62,082 nucleotides of DNA from Chara braunii (Eukaryota; Streptophyta; Charophyceae; Charales; Characeae): contig BFEA01000049.1 in NCBI GenBank assembly GCA_003427395.1, forward strand, positions 1,678,803 to 1,740,884, read 5' to 3'. This document shows, piece after piece, positions 36,043 through 48,881 of this stretch (position 1 is the stretch's first letter; every line of letters begins with the position of its first letter). The position numbers were made by a program, and so were the translations under genes. A model generated the notes under the pieces. That model was not told where the DNA came from. It searched no databases and saw only the letters and a list, made by a program, of their open reading frames with translations.

Positions 36043-38602
36043 TGTCGAGCGCATCGGCTCCCGTCTTTTAACAAGCTCGGGAGCCCTCCTGGCTATGTCA
36101 CGCAGGAGAAAAAAAAAACAAAATCTTTAACAAGAGATAAATTGGGCACGACACATAACAACCCCAAGAACCACCGAAACGGTCGCAGTTGCATCGCTCC
36201 TTCGCCGCTCTAGCCGGATGGACCACTTGTACATCCCACGGTCCCCTACGATAGGATAGGTTTCCACAGAGCACATCTTGTCTTTCCTAATGGGTTGTCA
36301 CCACCCTCAGGGGCGTATCCCTACCGAGCTACTGGTCCATGTACGAAAGTTTTTACATGCAATTGCAGAGGTAGGTAAGTCGAGGGTGTTTGTTCGTTCG
36401 CTGGAATATAGGTACACTTGGTTAGCGCCAAATGGACCCGAACGTTGTCCGCCCCATAGGGCGCTGATCTCCTAGGTACGAAACGAACGTCGGACGACTA
36501 GGACGGTCTCAACTAAACGTGAAACCCATAAAATAATCCTAGTCCCTTCTTAATTCTCTGATCACAAAATAAATAAAATCAATACACTTTTATCAAATCG
36601 CACAAGATTGGATTTTGACTTGATGAGATAATCTGCCAAAGTTATTTTTCCAAGCCTACATGACTAGAGAGATTATTATACCGCCGCTTCTTGGGCGGGG
36701 GCTCGATATTGACGAAAAATTAGAAAGGACAAACTAACCTTTAACTTACGGTTGGGTCTGTCGACACCTACTAAACCCTACCAGGAATGGCTTCGGCAAG
36801 TAAATTTCACTGCTACCGTGCAGATCAACAAGTGATCTGGCTCGTGACTGAAGTTTGAACTATCGGTTCGACCACCCCTCCGTATCATATGCAGTTTGTT
36901 TGGAGAAAAGTATTATCTATCAAATAAAAATTTTGTTGGTCGCTTTGTCCTTATGGGCAATAATTACTCTTTTCATTCCTTGAATGATGGAGTATCCATC
37001 TTCATCATAAGGATAACCAAAACAAAGTCGCAGTCATTATTACTGCGCAAAGAGTTTAGTCTCCTTCATTATTTACTTTTTCTTGTTGGAGCTTTTTTTG
37101 TCTCCAACTTTTAATTCTAACGGTGGCACCTACACCTGCAGGGACATAAATAACCCCACGTCGCCCAAGATTCGACGAGGGTTGATCCACATTGCACTGT
37201 CGCACACCCGTCTCTCTAGGAAGTGGTCTGCGGATACTCATTCCCCTCGCTTAAGTTCGAAGACCCAGATCTCAGAGGTTGGGCCGTCACCACCGAGTTA
37301 TCAAAGTACCACCCCCGACAAGTCGGCCCGACGAGTCGGGTCCACGCCAAGTCGACAATAGGACCGGCTCCGAAAGCATATGAACCCCCACCTTGGATGC
37401 TTCCTAGAGAGAAAAGGTGATCAAACCCAACGTGGACTGCCCATCTCACTCTCCCGCACAACTTCGAAATTTAAACAAAAAACAACAAAAGATGATGATG
37501 ACTTAAAAAAAGAAAGCTAGGCATTCCAGGTAGAAAGAGTCAATCCTAAAAAAATCAAGTTTGTTTATCTTCATTTACAATTTTTTTTTTCATGGTACTT
37601 GTTGTCATTATTCATTTCAAAATACAAGTACATTTAACAAGCAGGCAAGTGAAAGGTAGCAGTAGGACAATCCTTTATCTTTTCTCCAATAGGCAAAATC
37701 AATTTTTTTTTCAAACATTCATTTTACCTATATGCACAACACGCAAAAACAATAAGTTTAAGAGAAAACCAGTACAATCCCATACTCGAGTTAGACCTTT
37801 CCGTTCACGTGCATGACTCACATAACTTTACTCTACCTTTTCTTTTGAACATTCAGAACAAACAGGGTCAAACAAAGTGTGGGTTCACACATGTGTGAAG
37901 AGAAATATGAGTCAATCAACTGACCGACTGACCTTGAGTGAAGTTTAATCCAGCTCACTCAAGAAAGTGAATATTAAAAAAAAAAAAAAATGACCGCCGT
38001 AGAATATGAAAACATGCGGCTCACAACTCCACAAGTTGTGGCCTCTCTCCTCAATCACGGTCCGCTTCCTCTCTCAACTGTCCCAATGTACCTAAAAAAA
38101 ACTCAGGCGAGATAACCCTCTAGGAGGGTGTTCCCACAAATGAGTTTTTTCATAGTCCCAATGTTCCAAACAAACCTCTGCTTAGACCAGTCTCAACTGC
38201 ACTTTAACCACCAATGATACTCCCCAACCAATTGTAATTCCACGCCGTCTCCAATCACCACGTCCGCTCACAATAGCCACACCAACTTATCTGTCTCGAT
38301 CTCAAAATCTGTCTCACCCGGTCCCAAAATAGTCCCTGATGGTCCCAGTGCAGTCCCACACCATCGCCCGTAATAGTAGATGGTTCATAACTCAAAACTG
38401 CTCGCACCGCACGCCGTAAGAAAATAAAGGTGGCCCTAGCTCTAAACCGCATGTGCTGCGAGCCCCAATAACCATTGTCGTGTGCACTCACTTTGCACTC
38501 TCTTCATATCATCGATCCAAGCACCACTGCCATACAAACCCAATCGTGCATCAGTGCCAACCCAACCTCCAAGCCACATTGAAATCCACCATGACCGCTG
38601 CG
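36043..38602 (-). repeat. LTR-like arm (right, probable 5' LTR)
   Basis: It aligns with 18314-20889 and shares its TGTCGAGCGC edge. The homology ends at GCTGCG; the sequence beyond (TTGTCGGTG...) is different. No coding frame is recognisable. Confidence 0.8.
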
Positions 38603-40661
38603 TTGTCGGTGTGAATACCCTTACAAGTGTATCCGCCCTGGTTTTTATAAGTGGCAGAAAATAAGTTTGTTTAAAGCCTAAGTATACCGCGTGAGGCGCG
38701 ACAGAGTCTGTAGCTTAGGTTGATTGGATGGTTGACTAAAATAAAGAGTGTGTGGGCGCACAGATTTGAGGCACGCGTGATCTTTTTAATTATTGATGAT
38801 TGAAGAATCGGCGTAATCACCGACCAAATTTTCATTTTCTGATTAAGTTAGGACTAAAAGGATTTCGTCTTTTGATTGGTGTGCATGCATGTGACTTGTG
38901 CATAAGTGCGAAGGACGACGTCGACAAAAAATGTGATTTTGGAGACGTTTCGGTAGATCTGCACGTCGCGCAGTATTCGTTTATTTAGGTGTCTGTCAGT
39001 GCTAGAACCAGCCTTGGGCCTAACACTATTGGTTACATCGTCGGTCTTTCATCAAAGAGATTCAAGGATCGAGATCGAGCGCGATGGCGCGGGAATATCA
39101 AAATAGCGCGAGTGGACCAAGGGGATGAGGGTTTGGCAGGGCCATCTCCCTTGGCCTTGCCATTGGCTTAGTCAGGGCTGTATTAGTGGTTCCTTTTCTC
39201 TCGTCGTCATGTTCTGATGATTAAAAATTCTAAATATAATTTGTAGTATTTATTATTCTATTAGTTTATTTTTAGGCTCCGATGTTTTTCTTGGTTCGGG
39301 CATGACGTCAGATTTAGTGGTCGTCACGGCAGTCGGGGACCTTGAGTACGCGCCTTGTTCGACGGGTCCGTGCGTTCGGAATGCTGGCGAAGGTCCTCCT
39401 TCACGCCGTGACTGAGAACAAGGTGCGCTCAGGGTGGAGTTTGTAATTGCACTTGAAGCAAAAAGGGCCGGTAGTGTTGAATGTATGTGACCTACGTTTC
39501 GGGTCCGGCGAGACCGCTTGGGGGTGTGTTGCATTCGCGGGATTGTCTGAAGTACGGTTGCAACCTGCTTTTGTGATTGCGTCGAAGTTACCCATTTATA
39601 ACATTACGGGGAACCCCGTAGCGGTCACGTCCGTGCTTAAGCCTCCAACGAAGGAACATGTGGGAGCTGCACCGACCAATAGGGCGATATACGCGGCAGC
39701 CGGGTGGGTGATACTGGCCAGGGGTCAGTAGGTAGCATCAGGACCGAGCTTCTTCGATGGGTCTGTCACGGTGCCTTCCCTCCGATCCCCTCCCCCCATG
39801 AGCTAGTTTTTGCTCGGTGTTGCTCGAAGAGGGGGCAATGACATATCTGTGGGTAGCGGACATTAAGGTCGCCCACGGGGTGTTTTGCGACCGTAGGCAG
39901 GGGGCTGAACACTAGGACGGGGCGTAGGGACGGAAGACTAATCGGGCCGCCGGGGAGTAGGTCGCTCGTCGGAATATTGCTCGTAACAACCTGCCCAGGC
40001 CGGCTGGTTGTTAGTTATCTTTGGAATTGTCATCGCAGCAGCGGGCGAAGCAATTGCGCTAGCAGGCATCGAGCGCTGAGGCGGAGAAGAGAGGAGTGAG
40101 GTAGGCAGCAGTGGAGGCAAAGCGAGCGCAGGGGGAGAGTGAAGGCTATGAGGAGAAGGCTGAGAGAAGTAAATGAACCGGGGCGCATTTCGTGCCAGGT
40201 GCATCCGGAATGAAGATGGTGGGGGGGGGTCGGCTATGACAAACCAGAGAATGGAGATCTCCCTCGACTCTCGATGAAATCGAGCGAGGGAAGAGACGAA
40301 GTTGGGGTTTGAAGATAAGGCGACTTGAATGGTGAGGTCATATTAAGAAAAGAGTTAGTGTTTGAGGAGAGGTAAAAAGAAACGAATGCGCTGATGGAGT
40401 CGGGAGAGACAAAGAACAGGGATGAAGACTAGTCAAATCGGTTCATTCTCGATCGTTTTCGACAATCTAAGGTAGTAAGGGTTTTGATATCGGGCGGCCC
40501 CATTTTTAAGGTCAGAATTGAGTGAAAGTTAGCTAGAAGAGGGGATAGTGAAGAAAAAGTTGTTCCGCGCCCATTCCTTGACGGAAACGGGCGAGTGAAG
40601 GCACGTTGCCGATATTTTTGACCAGGGCGACTGGTGGGGTCAGCTTTGCTACAGCGTCGGA

Positions 40662-40687
40662 CCAAATACCCTTACAAGGGTATTTGG
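40662..40687. repeat. 26-bp near-perfect palindrome
   Basis: Twelve-base arms CCAAATACCCTT and AAGGGTATTTGG are separated by AC. A partial relative (AATACCCTTACAAGTGTAT) is found near 38614. Confidence 0.85.
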
Positions 40688-41468
40688 CCATGCTTTTGCA
40701 TTTGACACAGTGTCGACGTCGGCTACCATAACGGAGCCAGTATGAAATAGAAAAGGGTGTGCACGCTTTAGCGTGACACTCGAAACGAATCCCTTGGCCA
40801 ATGAGGCCGGGGCAAAATCGGTGAGAAAATTTCGTTAAGTATGCGCGCGCGTCGTTATGACGCACGCTGTGAAGGTTAGGATCTGCAGTAATACCCTTCG
40901 ACCGAAGAGGTTGAGGGGTCGATAGGGTTGATGTTATGACGAGTAGATCTACGATGTACGCCGAGACTTAATCGTCAGTACAACAGTCAGAATAAATTAA
41001 TACGCGCCCCGGTCATACGACCGGAGCGATCATTAGTGTGAGATCATCGATGTTGAGGCAGCATCCCGATTGTTGACGTTTGCTCGAGCGATACCTTTAT
41101 CCTTACTAGTGCACCGTAAGCGAGGTTGAGGTTCTAACTCAGCCTCCCGTAGGTAGAAAGGGACTCGCCCTGAGGAGGTGACTTCCTGACCGCATGACTA
41201 CCCTAGCGACCGGTGCCTTCGTCCCTCTGCAGAGGGAGACACCGTTGCAAGTTTGATATCGTCCGCATGGGGTCTAGACTGAGACTACTTGATCGGTGTC
41301 CGCCTACATGATGGTGCTGGGCCTCTGGAAATGCCTACTTTGTCTTCTTCTGATCGGCCTCGAGTAACCGGAGGTCTACTCGGTGTGGTACCGGCCCACC
41401 TGCTGCTTGAGTGCTTTCCCGCTGTTCTGAGTGTGCGGGCTTACCCCGCTACCTTATAACTTCCCGTC

Positions 41469-41548
41469 GTGACCCTCAAAGTCACGGCCGCAGGTAAGTA
41501 CCGGCCCTATGGGACCTCTCAAATAAACAAGTGTCCTTTGAGGGTCAC
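41469..41548. repeat. 13-bp inverted repeat with 54-nt spacer
   Basis: GTGACCCTCAAAG (41469-41481) and CTTTGAGGGTCAC (41536-41548) are perfect complements. Confidence 0.85.
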
Positions 41549-41694
41549 ACTCACACTCAGGCCGAATGCATTCTCACAGACACGCAGATCAACCATCGTG
41601 CACAAACATACAGGCTAAAACGGGCTCAGGCCGCTGGATGGACTGAGCCGCGCTACTAGATACATAGTAGGGCTGCTCCCCTTCTACTCGAAGT

Positions 41695-41778
41695 GGGAGC
41701 TAGCTCAGTAGGTTTAGGTTCGGGTTGTCCAACATTGTATACAGGGAACGAATCCTACCGCCCTCTGAGTTAGCTCCC
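41695..41778. repeat. 84-nt hairpin with 14-bp terminal arms
   Basis: GGGAGCTAGCTCAG (41695-41708) pairs with CTGAGTTAGCTCCC (41765-41778) with a single G-T wobble, and GTAGG / CCTAC continues the stem. TAGCTCAGTAGG looks like a tRNA A box and the size is tRNA-like, but the long continuous arms fit a foldback hairpin better. Confidence 0.65.
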
Positions 41779-41913
41779 TTTTGAAGAAAGGGGCTCTACT
41801 TTTTGCCCGGGTCTGAACAGTCGGGACTTGAAACCATGACATGAATATTAGATTTAGTTGTAGTTAGTTGAGCCCCTGCTTGACGGGGAGCCGACACTTG
41901 GCCCGTACAGGTA

Positions 41914-42063
41914 NNNNNNNNNNNNNNNNNNNNNNNNNNNNNNNNNNNNNNNNNNNNNNNNNNNNNNNNNNNNNNNNNNNNNNNNNNNNNNNNNNNNNNN
42001 NNNNNNNNNNNNNNNNNNNNNNNNNNNNNNNNNNNNNNNNNNNNNNNNNNNNNNNNNNNNNNN
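41914..42063. other. Assembly gap (150 N)
   Basis: One hundred and fifty undetermined bases, followed by T-rich and (ATT)n DNA. The length is probably an estimate. Confidence 0.98.
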
Positions 42064-42972
42064 TTTTTTTTTTAAATTTTATTATTATTATTATAATTAT
42101 TATTATTTATTATTATTATTATTATTTTTTTTTTTCCAACCGTAGTTGGTTTTCGTAGATTCACTTTCATGAATCTGCCTCCGAATCCGGGCAGATTCAG
42201 TAAAGGAAACTAAGGAAGTTTTTTTGCTCGGCCCCGTCGCGACCACGATCGTGCAGGATCTACCTGCGATGTGGTGAAGGTCGTTGTCATGGGGGAGTGG
42301 GTCACTGCGAGCAGGAGGCAACCAAAGAGCATGCGGAGAGCGACGAGGATAGCGCGAGGTGGGGGAGGAAGATAGCGCACGGGCAGAAGAAGAAGAAGAG
42401 CGCGGTGGTAGGAGGAAGACCGCGCAAGGGAAAGAAAGAAAGCGCTACGACGAAAGCGCGAAGAAGAAGTAGGCAAAGAAGAAGAAGAAAAAGAAGAAGA
42501 AGAAGAAGAAGAAAAAGAAGAAGAAGAAAAAGAAGGAGGAGAGAAGGGGCAGGGAACGTGTGTGGAGGTAGCGCGAGCGGAGGAAGGCCACCGCGACAGG
42601 ATAGATCGTTGTAAATATCGATCTTGAATGAGGAATACCTACTAAGCACGAGTCATCAGCTCGTGCTGATTACGTCCTTGCCTTCGTACACGCCCTGTCA
42701 CTCCTACCGATTGAGTGGACCGGTGAAGTGTGTGGATTGCGGTGATCTCGGCGGTTTGGTGTTGGGGGTGCTATGAAAGGTTCATTGAACCTTATCACGA
42801 AGGGGGGAGAAGAAGAAAGAAGAAGATGAAGGAGAGGAGGAAGAAGGAGAAAGAAGAAGGAGGAAAAGGGATACTTACCTGAGTCACCGATGATGGCGAT
42901 GGTCCGACGACTGCGATGACGACTCCACGACAACGGCGGAGCGGGAGAGTGAAGAGGTAAGTCGGGCATATA

Positions 42973-43019
<47 letters not shown>

Positions 43020-43263
43020 AAAAAATGAATCTACCGCTAAAAAGTGGAAAGATTCATTTCTACCGTATGTGTACATGCGTGGGTATGTGTGTGTATGCGT
43101 GCGCCCGTATATGTGTGTATGTAAGAGAGAAAGATTGGGCAAGACACGCGTTGCCGAACAGGTGAGTCGCCAGCCCCGGGCTGGGCTCACGGTACCTGCA
43201 TCGATAGATGAGAAGAATTGAATGAATCTTTTACCAGGGCATGGAAATATACATACTACACGT

Positions 43264-43306
<43 letters not shown>

Positions 43307-43480
43307 AGAGACACACATATATTTTCGGGCTTCGGGCCCCGTTGCCATGATCTGGACACATGAAAACGGCCGCCGAACATGCATGACACGGAGAGAGGAA
43401 GAGAGAGAGTGAGTTTTTCTTCTTCCTTTTCTAAGTCCACCATCTCTTCTTCACCTCTTCGTATCTGACTACTCAGTACC

Positions 43481-43554
<74 letters not shown>

Positions 43555-44229
43555 GGCGAACACGCACACACACAGAGAAAGCGAGGAGAAGAAACGGAAG
43601 GGGGTAGAGGGAGAAGGCGCGCAAGCGGGGAGCGAAGAGGAGAACGGTGGAGAGGGCGCGTGGTGGTAGCGAGGGGGAGATAGCAAGGGGAACCAAGAAG
43701 GAAGACTGCACAGAGAAGCGAGCGCACGTGGGAGAGGTAGAGCAAGCTGGCAAGTAGGAGAAGTGGCCGCGCGGAGGAGGAAGAAGGCGAACCAGGTGAA
43801 GAAGAAGAAGAAAAAGAAGGAGATAAGAGGGGGAGGAAAAGGAGAGAGACGAAGGGCGACTTACCTGAAGTCCGCCTGGTTCGTCTGATGGGAAGCAAGC
43901 GATGTCCGTGGCGCCCCGTCCCGTGGTCGTGGGATCCTCGTGAAGAAAACGGGGAAGGCGATGCACCCGCGATGACAGACTGACGACTTCGACAGACAAC
44001 GACAACGACGGAGGAGCGATATAGAGAAATAGGTAAGCATTTAACCTCATAGCCTACCTTATGGTATATCGATAGGAATAAATAAAATAAGATTAATAAA
44101 TAAAAATAAATAAATAAATAAATAAAACGAATCGAATGAATCTACAGCTAAAACGTGGGTATGTACATTACCACGCCCTACATATGTGTGTATGTGTGCG
44201 TACGTGCGAGAGAGAGAGAGAGAGAGTGA
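42064..44229. other. Microsatellite-rich region without gene
   Basis: It contains (ATT)n 42080-42124, (GAA)n about 42380-42545, (AAAT)n 42972-43020, (GT)n 43267-43302, (GA)n 43482-43551, (AAAT)n about 44093-44130 and (GA)n 44209-44237. Two diverged segments, about 42780-43480 and 43790-44300, repeat the same order of GAA-rich DNA, ACTTACCTGA, AAAT repeat, GAATCTAC and GA repeat. That suggests an old duplication. Long Ser/Leu/Pro ORFs on the complement are artefacts. Confidence 0.65.
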
Positions 44230-44815
44230 GAGAGAGGTCTTCTTCTTCCTCTTCTAAGTCCACCATCTCTCCTCACCCTCTTGCTACCTAACTTCACTGC
44301 ATCTGCAGACTATGAGAGAAGAGATACAAAGCTTGGCGACATATGATCCAGACTCGACTTTTGGGGATTCAGACATGGCAACGAGGGACTATTTGGGATT
44401 GGTGACCGAGACTTGGTGTTAACAACATTCCCATCTTCCTCCCTCCTTTTCGTTTGATCCTTATCTCTTCGTCTGTGTATGTCTGGACCTGGCGCTTTCT
44501 TCCTGTGTACAACACCAGGATCCTTCACACTTGGTGATGGATACAATGCATGTTTAGTCTGAGTTCAAACATAGATTGGGCTAGTTAGTAGTACTCTAGC
44601 CTTCTGCTCGCTACTCTGAACTATGTGAATGAGGTCAGTCCTGTCAGGTCAGTCTTTGTATCAAGTCTTCCCTGCGCTCTTCAGCATCTTTATGAATGAG
44701 AATGTACATTGCTTGTCGAGATTCTACTCGCACCGCATTGTCTACTCAGTTTTTTTCATCACATTGTAGATTCTCGGTTTATTGCATACATCGCATATTT
44801 GTGCGTGTAACAGTA
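44230..44815 (+). repeat. Diverged relative of the Gypsy-1 LTR right half
   Basis: The order matches 12300-12909: C/T-rich block, GACTCGACTTTTGGGG-like segment, GGGACTATTT, GTCAGTC words, AATGTACATTGCTTG (44701-44715), GCATTGTC and a TTTTCATCAC box. The homology is patchy. Confidence 0.6.
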
Positions 44816-45533
44816 CGTGCTGACGCGTGTGAGGGTGTGTATGAGCAGGTGTGTATGGGTGAATGTATGTGAGTGTGGAGAAGAGAGAGAGCCGTGGGGA
44901 AGCATGAGCAGTGTGGTGCTAAGAGTTGATGCTGGAAGTCGCCAAAGAGTCGAAACTTTTCACATCGTCGGAGGAGCGGTGAGCAGTTCCGCGCGAAAGA
45001 GATAAGCCGCGATCTTATCCTTCCTCCTCATCAGTCTCCTCCTCCCTTTACTTTCAGACTCTGCATCTTTCCACATCCTGCTGCAATGACGCGTTTTCAC
45101 TTGCTTCACCCATTTCTCCTTTTCACTTCCACCATGGCGACCTTTCCCCGCGCTGACCTCTTTCCTCATCAACATCTTGAGATTCTAAGTCCGACTGCTT
45201 CCACTCCTGCCATTGCGCGCTACCGCTGCCTAACGAACTCAGGGGTGGGCGTGCACCACACACACACACACACAAAGTGTGTGAGAGAGAGAAAGAGAGA
45301 TCTTTGAGTGTGTGGATATGGTTACCCAACGTGCTCGATGTGATTGGGCCACGTGGCTAATGACTGACACGACAAAGGATAATGAATGTGTGTGTGTGGG
45401 AGAGAGAGAGAATCTTGCACGTTGCTGACGGTCGTTACCGGTACTGTAGCACATCAATCCCCGAACACAACACACCCTCACTTCGATTTCACCGGACCCG
45501 AAAGGTAGATTGTATACATGTATTATCACTATG

Positions 45534-45578
<45 letters not shown>

Positions 45579-46049
45579 GTATTAGTATTATTAGTATTAC
45601 TATGTCTATTACTGTCGAGTTCCAATTAATGCTATGCACGTTCGTGAAATCAAAATGAGAAACAGGAGGGGGAGTGCATGTGGCATCTGTGAGTTGGGGA
45701 TCGAGGTTGTGAGTGATACGGGGGACGTACCTGCTGCTTGAGGCAAACGGCATTGGCCGAGATCTGCTTGTACTTCGGAAATGCTCTTGATGTCATCTTT
45801 CAGCTTCATAGTATAGGCTAGATAGGATCTGCCGCGTGTAGTCTAAGCGCCGAGCGCCATACAGGATATCAACTCTGGTTTTTCATTAATAATGATGGTG
45901 GGACTATTTCAACACTGTCAATTATAAACTCTTGGTGTGTGCTTATTTGGTGAAACTCGTGATGCAATGCTGTTGTTGGTTCGAGGTCAAGACTATCTGG
46001 ACTCATACGTATGATGTTGTTTGATTACTAAAGTTCGCTATGTTGCATA

Positions 46050-46100
<51 letters not shown>

Positions 46101-46889
46101 TATTATTAGCATTAGTATAGTTGGTATCTCGCCTACTGGGCCGTGGTTATAGCTAGGTATGACGCAGGCACTAGTTAGGCTGGGGATCGACTTCTTCGCT
46201 TGAAAGGGGACCTGGCCGACAGTTTGATCGAGTACGGCGTAGGCAGCGTCGGCCTACTTTGGCTATTTACCATCCGCGGATGTGGGGATTGGTGGGATGT
46301 GTGGTGTCTCCGCCAATGGCGTCGTGAGGATGGACCCTTCATCCGACCGACTTGTTGGAATGCACGTTCTTGCCTGTCGTATCCTCAGTTTGTGGTTGCG
46401 GTATGCTGACAAATCATGTTGAGGTTGGTGGAAGTCTCCTACCATGCGACTCACCTCATAGTACTTCTTTTGAATGGGATGAGAAAAATGAATCTACCTC
46501 ATACATAGCTAAACTTGTCTAAGTGTGTGTATGTGCGTGTGAAAGAGAGGGGGAGAAAGAAGGACGAAAAATAAACATACCGGGGAAACAGATATACCGG
46601 GAACAAACAGATAGGGGGACGTAGGTAAAAATAAACATACACAGTCAGTGCACGGTAACACACACCCAGATTCACAGCGATGCAGGAATACACATGCAGT
46701 TACCCTGTCACACCTCACAATGATGATATTGAATGCTGAGTCTGAACTTCGACAGTGATTGGTTGAGCAGTGGTATTCTAGCATTCCGCTGTGCTATCTG
46801 ATACGGTGTAAGGAAGGTCGGTCCTTGTTTTGTTCGGTATTCTTACGGAGTCCAACAGTCTTAAGTGTCCCTGCTCTTCTCGCATGTAT
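44816..46889. other. No gene; microsatellites
   Basis: (CA)n at about 45255-45275, (ATT)n at 45537-45600 and at 46048-46108. I see nothing else. Confidence 0.5.
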
Positions 46890-47103
46890 GTTGTACCATG
46901 AAATGTCATGTCAGTCCTAGCCTGGTTAGGACTCTGATCCAAGTCTCGATGTGTTTCAAACTACTGTTTTTTGCATAGATCAGGATGAACATTGCTTATT
47001 CAGTTTCGTTCACGCTGCATTGTCCATTTCTGTCCTTTTCATCACTTTGCGGATCCTTGGCTCTTCGTTCATTGCTCATCCAAGCATGTAACAGTGTGTT
47101 TGG
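46890..47103 (+). repeat. Second diverged relative of the Gypsy-1 LTR end
   Basis: GATGAACATTGCTTATTCAG, GCATTGTCCATTTCTGTCC, TTTTCATCAC and GGATCCTTGGCTC (46983-47055) match the last 130 bp of the Gypsy-1 LTR in order. No primer site follows. Confidence 0.65.
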
Positions 47104-48781
47104 GGACTGGCGCATTCCTCCTGTGTGGGCGCCAGGCCCCTTCACATCCTACGATAAAGATGATGTGTGTAGGGTCTGCATTTACGACATTGATTGGTCT
47201 GATTGTTGGTATTTTGGTCTTCCGCTGTGCTTTCCAGTATCATGTGAGAGAGGTCGGTTCTTGTTCTGATCTGCACTGTTACGATACGCGACATGCACCG
47301 AGTCACTCGGATGAACAGTTACACAGTGCACGACGAACCACACATATAGACAGACTGAACAAACACACAAACATGAGGACTGGAAAGACGCACAGACAGA
47401 CATGGTGTAACCCACAGAGGCACGCACTCACTGCACTACAGTCGGGCTCATACCGTTATGACTACACACTGTTTTCCTCAGCCGCTGCAATCTCCGGGCA
47501 TACTGCAAACCTCCTTGCACAAATCATTGTGGCAGCGCTTCCTCATGGCTCACGCATGAAGGAAGGCATGGTTGGGTGTTGCCTCTTGACTTATACTTCT
47601 GATTGGTACATAACTGCCCTTTCCATCGACCCTTAGTGTCCACGGTACTTGCCTGATTAAGCCTGGACTGACCAAGAAGATACCATTGATTGCATGGGTT
47701 GCACTGCCAAAGACAAGCTCGTACGTCTACACAGACCTACGATTGAAACAGGCTGACTGACGGACAGTCCAGGCCAAACTGTATGAGTTAGACAAACCGG
47801 GGAACACAGGCCGTGACATGTACCAGGGAACGCAGACTGTGACACATACTGTAGGACACAGGCTCTGACATACAGGGTAAGATAGACTATGATGCACCCA
47901 AATGTTGTGATGCACGGAAAGACCGAATCACGCAAGAGTATGGTGCACATTGACACATACAGTGAAAATCGAAGATGCCTGCACACATAGAGCAAGAGAA
48001 AGGGAGAGAAGGAAGATGATAAGGGGTGGTGATGTCGTAAGATGTGTACCTGGACTTGGTAGTGGGCGGCATGGTCAACATCATACATTTTGGTTTGCAA
48101 GAGTCAGCGGTCGCGTGGTCTGTTCGTGAGCTAGTAGTAGCAGCACGACTGTATTCTGGGCGCCGATCGCCGAGTGGAAGAAAGGCCGGATATACGTGTC
48201 GACTACAGCAAGGGAAAGACTCGCATTGTCAACTCGATGAAGTATTCGAATTCCGATTGTTATAACATCAGTGCTTTACTACTCTCTTATCAGAATAAGA
48301 CTTCCTGGCTTTCAAAGGGGATTTCACCGTCTGCAGTCTGTCCTTCCACTTTCACCATTGTCCTACGCTATTATTATTATTACTATTATTATTCTAGATA
48401 TTATTATTATTATTATTATTTGTGTTGTCACTATTGATTATTATTATTATTTTATTTATTTTATTATTTTATTATTTCGATTGTTATTGCTTGATTATTT
48501 CTGCTGTCTCTGTTAGTTACTATCGCTATCATTAGACATCATACAAACCCAGAAATGATGGGAGGCACACAGGGCATGGAGAGGGAGGTGACGCTATCCT
48601 TCACGATAGGTACCCGCCTCCTTCATCCTTCTCCATACTTATCCTTGTTGGTCTTCCGAGATGACTGCCTCCTTGACCTTATTGTTTGATGTAAGGTTTT
48701 CTCATTGATTTAATCACAGCCTCAGTTAAACCTAAGAGCCCAGCAATCGATTGCATGAATTGTATATGACCAATGACAGGG
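47104..48781. other. No recognisable gene
   Basis: The 214-codon frame at 46992-47636 overlaps the LTR relic and lacks any known motif. (ATT)n-rich DNA lies at 48368-48480. Confidence 0.4.
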
Positions 48782-48860
48782 CGATTGCGGGAGCTCTGCC
48801 GGAGTTCAGGCGGAACTCTGGAGGCAGAGAACAACGAGGTATGTGTACGTCAACATAAGC

Positions 48861-48881
48861 CCCTAAACCCTAAACCCTAAA
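48861..48881 (+). repeat. Short interstitial telomere-like repeat
   Basis: Three units of CCCTAAA, the plant-type telomeric heptamer. Confidence 0.8.

Larger units (their letters stand above)
18314..38602 (-). mobile_element. Large LTR element without protein genes, interrupted by Gypsy-2
   Basis: Two long direct repeats, 18314-20889 and 36043-38602, start with the same TGTCGAGCGC edge. Immediately inside the right copy, on the minus strand, lies an 18-nt tRNA-Asp-type primer site (36023-36040). That makes 36043-38602 the 5' LTR and 18314-20889 the likely 3' LTR. Removing Gypsy-2 leaves about 5 kb of interior, in which I see no Gag or Pol motif. This is the layout of large retrotransposon derivatives (LARDs). 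Weak points: no clear polypurine tract next to 20889, no target-site duplication found, and a module of the interior also occurs at 55801-58040. Alternatively the LTR could be longer and include part of 20890-23405. Confidence 0.6.
38603..41913. other. Unassigned region left of the assembly gap
   Basis: No gene is recognised. It contains several inverted repeats listed separately, plus CCCTCTGCAGAGGG (41223-41236) and CCGGTC/GACCGG around 41013-41028. Open frames up to about 130 codons show no motif. Confidence 0.4.

Noticed and set aside
43231-44050. Several long ORFs on the complement (151-193 codons)
   Set aside because: Translations of GA/CT, GT and GAA microsatellites (Leu-Ser and His-Thr runs).
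46992-47636. 214-codon + ORF
   Set aside because: Begins inside an LTR relic, no recognisable motif, other frames equally open.
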